Shown here: positions 33,712-41,261 of the stretch, one piece after another | Numbering within the stretch: position 1 is the first letter of the stretch | Layout: each line of letters starts with the position of its first letter | Assembly (NCBI GenBank): GCA_023052935.1 | Contig: CM041298.1 | Span: 24,332,192 to 24,396,191, forward strand | Origin: Piezodorus guildinii | Taxonomy: Eukaryota > Arthropoda > Insecta > Hemiptera > Pentatomidae | Length of the DNA stretch: 64,000 nucleotides | Direction of reading: 5' to 3' | Notes under the pieces: generated by a model | What the model saw: the letters and a program-made list of their open reading frames with translations, nothing else | The model's database searches: none | What the model was told of the DNA's origin: nothing | Made by a program: the position numbers and the translations under genes

Positions 33712-33720
33712 GGCGCCCAA
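33711..33720 (+). promoter_or_regulatory. Primer-binding site, tRNA-Lys type
   Basis: TGGCGCCCAA follows the LTR directly. It fits the 3' end of a tRNA-Lys, as used by several gypsy-clade elements. Confidence 0.75.
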
Positions 33721-34071
33721 ATAGGGACTGCATATTTTTATCGCAGTTTTAAGAACCGAGTTTCCGCAGATCCGAACTTTTTCCGCAAATCCAGAATTAG
33801 GACTACCGCCTAGGATTCCTCACCTGTGAAGACTCAAGATTTTGGCTTACCTACCGAGGACTACCAACTTCGAGATCTTCAGATTCTGGACGAGTTCACT
33901 CACCCCGAGCATCTCGCAACGCAGGCAAAGTCTCTTATCTGCACTCAACCTTGGCCGGACTTCACTGTCGTCAGGTATCCAGCTCAAGGACAGATCTTCA
34001 CACCCCGTCGAAGATTATTTTGACAGCGTACTCAATTTTTGTAAGTTAATTTCCTTTACTATTGTAATTTT

Positions 34072-35202
34072 ATGTCTGATGATTATTTAAATTCTTTAAT
34101 CCTGCGATTAAATAATTTAATATTAACTACAAATATGGCAAGCTTTCAAATTAAATCGGCAGACTACGATCATATCCCTAATTTTAATGGAAATCCACAC
34201 AATCTGTTAAAATTCGTGACAGTTTGTAGACAAGTTTACCAAATCGTGTGTAAACCGGACAACTCGTTTAAGGAACTAAACGAACAAAGATTATTAAGTA
34301 AACTTTTAGCAAAACTTACGGATGAAGCTGATTATATAAATACAACGTGCGAATTTAGTCGTGTTGAAGAATTACTAAATTATCTCGAAAGAACCTTCAG
34401 AGACAGCCGCTCAATTGAACAATTATCGCATGAATTATTTAATAACAAAATACATCATAAGGAACACCCTCTTGATTTCCTTCAAAGAATTGATAAGATC
34501 CGCACTTTAATAATTTCTAAACATCGGATAGAAAACACACCAAATAGAGAAACAATTATTAGCGCATTAGAGAAAAGTATTCTTTATTTTTTTTACACTA
34601 ACATGCCCCTTCACATAAGAACATATCTTATGACTAAAGCAGAAAAGTTAAGAACATTAGATGATTTGAGAAATTTAATTCAGAATGAGAACCATCTACT
34701 CTTCGATGACCTCATAAATTCGGGAAATATGAGAAGACCCGGAGAACATGATTACAAAAGAGGCTTCGACCATAAGAAAAAGTTCGATAAAAAACATCAC
34801 AAACGATTTAATAATTGGCAAAATCCCAATAACCCGTATAACCCACATAATCAAAGACAAGAGCATCAATATCGACAACAAGAACCTCCACAAGACTACC
34901 GGCAGAATAATAATAATAATAATTATTACCAACAATGGCCCCGTCAAGAACAACAAAGGTATTTCAACGGTTCAGGTCGATACCGGAATCAAAATTATAA
35001 TAATAATAAGAAAGATGAAAATCCAACTGTATCCATGAGAACAGTTAGCGCATTCGGGAATAAACCGAAACAGCCTAATTTCCAAATTCAGCAAGAAGAC
35101 CCGAAAGACCAAGAAATCAGAGAATTAAGAGAGAAATTAGAAAAATTAGATCCAAATAATTCTTTTTTAGAGAAAGGCCCGCCAGACAATCAAAACACAT
35201 AA
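34072..35202 (+). CDS. Errantivirus gag-like protein
   Basis: The protein of up to 376 residues has a capsid-like helical region, with LLNYLERTFRDSRSIEQL and 'HELFNNKIHHKEHPLDFLQ' in the order expected of gypsy-clade gag. A basic, Asn/Gln/Tyr-rich tail follows from about residue 225. No CCHC knuckle is seen, as is usual in this clade. Two starts are possible: ATG at 34072 and ATG at 34135 (MASFQIKSADYDH); the latter begins the conserved part and may be the real one. The C-terminus overlaps pol in the -1 frame. Confidence 0.82.
   Translation: MSDDYLNSLILRLNNLILTTNMASFQIKSADYDHIPNFNGNPHNLLKFVTVCRQVYQIVCKPDNSFKELNEQRLLSKLLAKLTDEADYINTTCEFSRVEELLNYLERTFRDSRSIEQLSHELFNNKIHHKEHPLDFLQRIDKIRTLIISKHRIENTPNRETIISALEKSILYFFYTNMPLHIRTYLMTKAEKLRTLDDLRNLIQNENHLLFDDLINSGNMRRPGEHDYKRGFDHKKKFDKKHHKRFNNWQNPNNPYNPHNQRQEHQYRQQEPPQDYRQNNNNNNYYQQWPRQEQQRYFNGSGRYRNQNYNNNKKDENPTVSMRTVSAFGNKPKQPNFQIQQEDPKDQEIRELREKLEKLDPNNSFLEKGPPDNQNT
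35163..35169 (+). promoter_or_regulatory. Candidate -1 ribosomal frameshift site
   Basis: T TTT TTA in the gag frame has the X XXY YYZ form of a -1 slippery heptamer. It lies 33 nt before the gag stop, and pol is open in the -1 frame across it and onward. Confidence 0.7.
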
Positions 35203-38200
35203 AAGAAGAGAATAAAAGCCAACTGCCTTATGTTAAAGACCACGCGAATCGTAAATGGCTTATTGATACCGGATCTTGGAAGAATTATATAAGACCAGAC
35301 ATTGTACCACCAGATGTTGAAAGAGAAAAAGAAAATTTTACAATAAAAACAGCAACCGGAGAAGAACTTGGCACGGAATCTATTTCAGTTTATTGCAGAA
35401 ATAATTTTCTTAAAAACCCCGAAAAAATAAAATTTTATCTATTTAATTTCAGTCCCAATTACGAAATACTACTAGGAAATGAGACAATGAGGGAAATGAA
35501 ATTTAATATCGATTTCGAAACCAACAAAATAAAAACTCGCTATACAGAGTTTGATTTTATTATGGAAGACGAAGTTTTAAAATTAGTTTTGAAAGAAGGC
35601 GAAAATCAGATAAAAGTAGAACAAAATAAAAATCTATATTTTATTGACTATGAAGATGATAAGATTAAAATTAAACCTGGCATCTATGATCAAAATATAA
35701 TAATCGACAGTAAAGTTAACGAAACCATATATTTACCTTTATACTATTTGCAAAAAGAAGAAGTAGAATTAACAGATTCTAATAAAAAAGGAAACCATGA
35801 AATAATAAAACAAATCCCCCAACTAATCAGAACCGACCATATACCTCCTCAAGAAAAATCAAATTTAATTAAATTATTATCGAAATATCCATCAGTATTT
35901 AAGACTGAAAATGATCCCCTTTCAGCCACTGATTTATTGGAGCATAAGATTAAAACAAAAACCGAAGACCCGATATATTCGAAAAATTACAGATATCCCC
36001 ACCAATTCAAAGAAAATATTAAGGAAGAAATTAAAAAGATGTTAGAATCCAAAATAATAAGACCCAGCAATTCCCCTTACAATTCTCCCGTTTGGATTGT
36101 CCCGAAAAAGCCAGACGCATCAGGAAAAAGAAAAATACGAATGGTGATTGATTACAGGAAATTAAATCGAGAAACAACCCCGGATAAATTCCCCATTCCT
36201 AATATTGAAGACCTTTTAGGCAAATTAGGAAAAGCGACGATATTTACAGCAATGGACCTTTGCTCAGGCTTCCATCAAATAAAAGTCGAAGAAAGTTCTA
36301 TCCCAAAAACAGCATTTTCTACAGATCAAGGCCACTTTGAATTCCTTCGCATGCCATTTGGACTCAGTAATGCCCCAGCAACGTTTCAAAGAGCCATGAA
36401 TATCATTTTTTCAGATTCTATTAACGTTTTAGTCTATATGGACGATATTATAATTTTTTCTGAAAATTACAAAGATCATTGGAAACATTTAGAAGAAACT
36501 CTTAAAAAGTTAGAAAAACATAACTTAAAGATTCAGCTCGATAAGACAGAATTTTGCAAGAAAGAATTGTTATTCCTCGGACATATTATCAGCGAACGCG
36601 GCATAGAACCTAATCCAGAAAAGATAAAAGCAGTAAAAGATTTTAAACTCCCTAAAAATGAAAAAGAAATTAAAAGCTTTTTAGGATTAACTGGTTTCTA
36701 TAGGAAAATGATACCAAATTACGCAAAGATAGCTTCCCCATTAACGAGATGTCTTCGAAAAGATCAAAAAGAAATCAAACCAGAGTTATATGAAAACGCT
36801 TTTGAGAAATTGAAACAACTTGTATGTAGTAGCCCCATTTTGCAAATTCCAGATTTCAATCAGGACTTTTTCTTAACAACTGACGCAAGTAATTTCGCCA
36901 TTGGTGCAGTATTAGCACAGAAGAAAGATGGAAAAGAACTCCCTGTATGTTTTGCATCCAGAACACTTAATAAAGCAGAACAAAATTACTCAACAACGGA
37001 AAAGGAATGTTTAGCCATTATTTGGGCTTGCAATCATTTTCGACCCTACTTATACGGTAGAAAATTTTTCATATATTCAGATCACAAACCTTTAGAATAT
37101 TTAAGAACGTGTAAAACACAGAACGCCAGATTAATTAGATGGAAATTATTGTTAGAAGATTTCGAATATGACATAAAATACATTGAAGGAAAGGCTAATA
37201 AAGTCGCCGATCATTTATCCCGTTACCCTATTGAAGAAAGGAAATTAAAAGAACCAGAATTTGATATTTTTCATACAGAAAATTCTCCTAATAACTATTC
37301 ACAAGAAATCGTAGATTTATTACAAGAAATGGGAATAGAAGAAACCCAAGAAGAAGCTAACAATGAAAACTTAGAAGGAATTAATAATGATGAAAACATA
37401 GAAGAAAATAATAATGGTGAACACCAAGAAATAATTCAAGATGATATATCTTCTTTAGCAACGCAGCACTCCACAGAATCCTCCGATAACAGAATCTTAA
37501 TAGTTGATGATAAATCTAGACCAGTAAATGTTGAGAAAAATCAAATAATAATAAAAAAGGGACACGCGAAAATTCAACGCGAAACAATATTCAATAATAA
37601 GCAAAGAACAACAATTGAATTTACTTGGCCTTATCATGAAAAAGATTTTGAAATAGAAGAAAAACTTTTAGAAATCTTAAGACCAAATATAACTTACGGC
37701 ATATACTGCTCACCCATATCAGATTCTATAGAAAGTGAAAATAATTGGTATAATGCATTATTTAATAAAGTTGCATCACTCATTAGAGAAAAATTTCCCA
37801 CAAATAGAATTAAAAGATATTATAAACTATTGCCAGATGTAAAGAACACGGAAGACCAGAAATTACTTATCCTTGATTATCATATCGCCAAGACATGCCA
37901 CAGAGGTATAAATGAAACATATTTAGTTTTGAAAACCAAATTTTATTGGCCCAATATGAAAGATCATATCACAGAAATTATAAACAAATGTGACACATGT
38001 GGAAAAGGCAAATACGATAGAAGACCTATAAAACAAAAATTTAAAATTACTCCCACACCTGAGAAACCCTTTACAGATTTAATGATTGATACCTTACACA
38101 TGAGTAATTATTACATTTATTTAATAGTAGATACTTTTTCCAAAAGAATATTTTCTTATTACGCAACGAGTTATAATGCCATAGAAAGCATGAAAGTATT

Positions 38201-38897
38201 GAAAAAATATTTAGCATATTTTCCAAAACCCCAAAAAATATCATGTGACAACGGAAGAGAATTCGACAATAACTTGTTTAAAGATTTTCTAAACTACTTA
38301 AATATTGAATTACATTATACTACCCCCAATCACCCTAACTCTCTTGGATTGCTTAATCGAGCAAGCTCTTCGTTATTAGAAATTTTAAGACTTATAAACA
38401 TAGAAAACAAAGATGATAAAGAGGAAGATAAGTTAGAGCAAGCAACGACAGCATATAATAATTCCCTTAATCAAGATCTTAAAATGACCCCTAACGAAAT
38501 AACTTTCGGTATCACTAATGAAACTTATAATGAATCCCCGGAAATAAAAGAATATCTTGTTCATGAGTACCATCGGAAAATGAAGCAGCTTTTCGAAATA
38601 ACTAAGAAAGGTATAGAACAAAATAAAGAGAGAAAAATAGGCAAGTTAAATGAAAATAGAGAAGACATAGAAATCCCGGAAGATGTGTATATAAAGAGAC
38701 AACAGAAAAAGAAAATAGATCCTAAATACGAAAAAGGAAAGTATGTTGATAAAAGATTTCAAAATAGAAATAAAGGTAGAAAGAAAAAACTCCACCCTGA
38801 TCAAGTCAAACGACCGAAAAAGGTCACTAAGAAAAAGAAATCAAATAATAATAATAATAAACCTAGTACAAGTCAAAAAAAACCCAGAAATAACTGA
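35163..38897 (+). CDS. Errantivirus pol polyprotein (protease, RT, RNase H, integrase)
   Basis: The frame is open from the slippery site. In order: protease with LIDTGSW (about 35258-35280); RT with FTAMDLCSGFHQIK and YMDDIIIFS (about 36434); RNase H with TTDASNFAIGAVLAQ (about 36878) and YSDHKPLEYL; integrase with an H-H-C-C zinc region (CHRGINE ... CDTCGKG, about 37880-38010), core Asp in MIDTLHM and in SCDNGREF. The third catalytic position, 35 residues after the second Asp, is Asn in GLLNRASS instead of Glu. A basic tail follows. No stop or frameshift interrupts the 1.2-kilocodon frame, but the missing Glu should abolish strand transfer. Confidence 0.88.
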   Translation, partial: FFRERPARQSKHIKEENKSQLPYVKDHANRKWLIDTGSWKNYIRPDIVPPDVEREKENFTIKTATGEELGTESISVYCRNNFLKNPEKIKFYLFNFSPNYEILLGNETMREMKFNIDFETNKIKTRYTEFDFIMEDEVLKLVLKEGENQIKVEQNKNLYFIDYEDDKIKIKPGIYDQNIIIDSKVNETIYLPLYYLQKEEVELTDSNKKGNHEIIKQIPQLIRTDHIPPQEKSNLIKLLSKYPSVFKTENDPLSATDLLEHKIKTKTEDPIYSKNYRYPHQFKENIKEEIKKMLESKIIRPSNSPYNSPVWIVPKKPDASGKRKIRMVIDYRKLNRETTPDKFPIPNIEDLLGKLGKATIFTAMDLCSGFHQIKVEESSIPKTAFSTDQGHFEFLRMPFGLSNAPATFQRAMNIIFSDSINVLVYMDDIIIFSENYKDHWKHLEETLKKLEKHNLKIQLDKTEFCKKELLFLGHIISERGIEPNPEKIKAVKDFKLPKNEKEIKSFLGLTGFYRKMIPNYAKIASPLTRCLRKDQKEIKPELYENAFEKLKQLVCSSPILQIPDFNQDFFLTTDASNFAIGAVLAQKKDGKELPVCFASRTLNKAEQNYSTTEKECLAIIWACNHFRPYLYGRKFFIYSDHKPLEYLRTCKTQNARLIRWKLLLEDFEYDIKYIEGKANKVADHLSRYPIEERKLKEPEFDIFHTENSPNNYSQEIVDLLQEMGIEETQEEANNENLEGINNDENIEENNNGEHQEIIQDDISSLATQHSTESSDNRILIVDDKSRPVNVEKNQIIIKKGHAKIQRETIFNNKQRTTIEFTWPYHEKDFEIEEKLLEILRPNITYGIYCSPISDSIESENNWYNALFNKVASLIREKFPTNRIKRYYKLLPDVKNTEDQKLLILDYHIAKTCHRGINETYLVLKTKFYWPNMKDHITEIINKCDTCGKGKYDRRPIKQKFKITPTPEKPFTDLMIDTLHMSNYYIYLIVDTFSKRIFSYYATSYNAIESMKVLKKYLAYFPKPQKISCDNGREFDNNLFKDFLNYLNIELHYTTPNHPNSLGLLNRASSSLLEILRLINIENKDDKEEDKLEQATTAYNNSLNQDLKMTPNEITFGITNETYNESPEIKEYLVHEYHRKMKQLFEITKKGIEQNKERKIGKLNENREDIEIPEDVYIKRQQKKKIDPKYEKGKYVDKRFQNRNKGRKKKLHPDQVKRPKKVTKKKKSNNNNNKPSTSQKKPRNN

Positions 38898-38938
38898 TGA
38901 AGATATTGAGAATGTCATAAAAGAAATAGAAACGTCTA

Positions 38939-40429
38939 ATGTTACAGGAGTCAGCCAAGATGACTTTGAGTTCGACGACGAATTGTTTCAAGTATCTTCT
39001 GATCGCAGCGCTTACGGTTCAGATACAGACCCTGCTAATACAAGAGTTATCTGACGGACCAGGAGCATCCATCGTACAAATTAATCCATCTTTTATAATT
39101 GAAGATTGGTACACATTTTTACATTATAAGAATCTTACAAATTTAACAAGAGAAATTCAAACCCTTAAGATTAGCATTGACGTATTAACAATTAGTAATG
39201 AATATAAAACTTTGCATAATATTATTGAACAAAAATATAACAAGATATTAGAAAAAATTAATCATATTGTAAATATAAATCGGAATAACCGATCAAAAAG
39301 AGGTTTAATTAACGGACTAGGCAATGCTATTAGTTGGCTCACCGGCAATATGGACGCCGATGACAAAGAAAAGTATGATAATATTTTAAATAAAATCGAG
39401 AGAAATATGTATCACATAGAGCATAATGAAAATGTTAGATTAGGATTAAATAAAGAATTAACATCTATCTAAACTTAATAAAGAAATAATTGTTTTAAAT
39501 AAATATAAGGATAGTATAGAAAAAATAAATAATTTTACAGATTTAGCTCTTACTAAGTTAATGTATCATGATTTATTAGCCGTATTAGATTTAGTAGAAA
39601 ATCAATTAAATGATATAGAATTTTCCTTAGAACAATGTAAATTAGGAATTACCCATCCAAGCATATTAACGACTAGAGAACTAGAACAATTAAACATACC
39701 GTTCGGAGAACCAATCACAGAAAATGTAGAATTAAACTGGTTACTTAGCTCCACATTTTGTTCCCTATCAGATACAGGATTAATTTATTATTTTATTAAA
39801 ATCCCTTTGAAATCATTGCCAAAAACAACTTATTATGCTATGTCATATCCAGTTACAAGGAATAATAAAGTCATTACTCTAAAGATTAAAGAACAACTAA
39901 TCATTAGATTTAAAAATTCGTTTTACAATGGAAATTGTATTAAATTCAATAATCATCATTACTGTAAAGACATGATAGAGATTAAGCACAAATGTATCAT
40001 CTACCATCTACTAGCCTCCTTAATCTTAATGAAAAAGAGAAATTTGTAAATATAAATGTACCACTTTCTTATGTTGACAATGTAAATATTCCTTTTATTT
40101 CCTATCATTCTGTTAATAATAAAACTATTGTATCAACAAATTTTACTTTTGAGGAATTACAACAAATAGACTTAAGTAATATAGAAATAGAAGAATTAGA
40201 ACCTTATGATATAACTGTATCCCAATTTATTTCTTATATATTTTATGTAATATGTTTATATCTTTTATGCTATAATCTTTATCGTCAGTATTGTAAACTG
40301 GAATTACTGTGTTCTAATCCTTCAAATGATAATCCAAGTACCCATCCTCAACCACCTGAATGTTTTGATGGCAGAGCCAGAGCTTGGTTTCAATATTTAC
40401 AGAATAGACAAACCGTCCCAAATCCTTAA
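38939..40429 (+). pseudogene. Errantivirus env-like ORF, two frameshifts
   Basis: The frame opens just after pol. The N-terminus has a hydrophobic stretch (CFKYLLIAALTVQIQTLL) that could be a signal peptide. A furin-like RSKR site at about 39290-39302 is followed by a Gly-rich hydrophobic stretch resembling a fusion peptide, the organisation of baculovirus F-like env proteins. The first frame ends at 39472; the next segment (about 39474-40049) is in another frame; the third (39992-40429) returns to the first and holds a transmembrane segment (YIFYVICLYLLCY, about 40235-40275). The protein is therefore not produced intact from this copy. Confidence 0.78.
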
Positions 40430-40458
40430 ATTTAGAGTTCAGTGGGCTTCACTCTCAT

Positions 40459-40469
40459 AAGGACGGAGG
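40459..40469 (+). promoter_or_regulatory. Polypurine tract
   Basis: AAGGACGGAGG lies directly before the 3' LTR, the expected place for plus-strand priming. Confidence 0.65.
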
Positions 40470-40755
40470 AGTCACGCCACCATGAGGCCATAGTGCACCT
40501 GCAGATCACACCATATTCCTTGAATCTTATTCAGCAGTCCTATTAACCTTTATATACCCTGTCCCTTCTCCCAGGGGGCACTCTCTTCAAGTCCTCGCAG
40601 TAATTACGGTACGTAATCTATGTCAGATCTAGTATAGCCATATTGTTATTATCACGATTGTCATTATTGTCTTTTAAAGTGTTATTATCGATATTTTGTA
40701 ACTTTTGAATAAATAAAATATTTTTTTTTCAATAACGAGCACGAACACCAAAATT
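40470..40755 (+). repeat. 3' LTR of the errantivirus
   Basis: This is a 286-bp direct repeat of 33426-33711. I see two differences: A/G near base 15 and T/A in the T-run region. Confidence 0.9.
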
Positions 40756-40980
40756 ATATACATGTATGACATACTGTTGGAAAGCTAAAGATTTTGGAAT
40801 AAATATCATCCCATTCACAAGATTTTAAAAGTTAATAGAGAGTGATGAAATGAACATAAAACTAACTGATTATTTTAGATAATAATATAATTTATTTTTT
40901 AATGAAACACATGTTTTTATAGAAATTTTAAAAATGATTTTAACAAAGAAAACAACTAAAAATTTTATATTCCGAGCACC

Positions 40981-41206
40981 ATTTTTTCTTTTTGGCCCTT
41001 AAGTTTAAACGAATGATATGCTTCTGATAAAATGGGGCTTAGTCTACACGCTTTACATTGTGAAAAAAACACAAACTCTGTTACTAGACTATATAGTCGT
41101 AGCTAAAACGGATAGATAATAAATAAATAATATACGGATAGAGACCGGCTACAATATATTAAAATTGTCCTTAACGCATCTTATATCCTACCAGAAAACA
41201 TAACTT
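40981..41206. other. Spacer downstream of the host gene
   Basis: AT-rich with nothing recognised. It lies beyond the poly(A) signal of the minus-strand gene. Confidence 0.4.
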
Positions 41207-41212
41207 TTATTT
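41207..41212 (-). terminator. Poly(A) signal of the EF-hand gene
   Basis: TTTATT on the plus strand gives AATAAA on the minus strand, about 50 nt downstream of the stop codon at 41262-41264. Confidence 0.55.
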
Positions 41213-41261
41213 CAATAATGGTATATTTTTTTTTTAGATATGGTACCAAGACAGAAATGTA

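Larger units (their letters stand above)
33426..40755 (+). mobile_element. Errantivirus-type (gypsy clade) endogenous retroelement, 7.33 kb
   Basis: Two 286-bp LTRs (AGTCACGCC...CCAAAATT) flank gag, pol and an env-like third ORF, the layout of insect errantiviruses. A primer site TGGCGCCCAA overlaps the end of the 5' LTR, and a purine-rich AAGGACGGAGG precedes the 3' LTR. The target in family A suggests a short ATA duplication. The LTRs differ at about two positions by eye, so it is a recent insertion. It is not intact: env is broken twice and the integrase lacks its catalytic Glu. Confidence 0.9.
32820..40980 (-). repeat. Family A copy A13, interrupted by the errantivirus
   Basis: It starts ACTTTCACTTACTATATATAGTAAG, has a (TG)n tract near 32945-32958, and runs to the 'AAGAGCAGTAATA' at 33425. 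It resumes with ATATACATGTATGAC at 40756 and ends at a decayed terminus (GAGCACCA before a T-run, about 40980). The break matches the errantivirus LTR boundaries. Confidence 0.82.

Noticed and set aside
38743..39054. 103-codon frame overlapping the pol end and env start
   Set aside because: It lies in a third frame across the junction, has no domain, and overlaps the conserved tail of pol. An accessory ORF cannot be excluded but is not supported.
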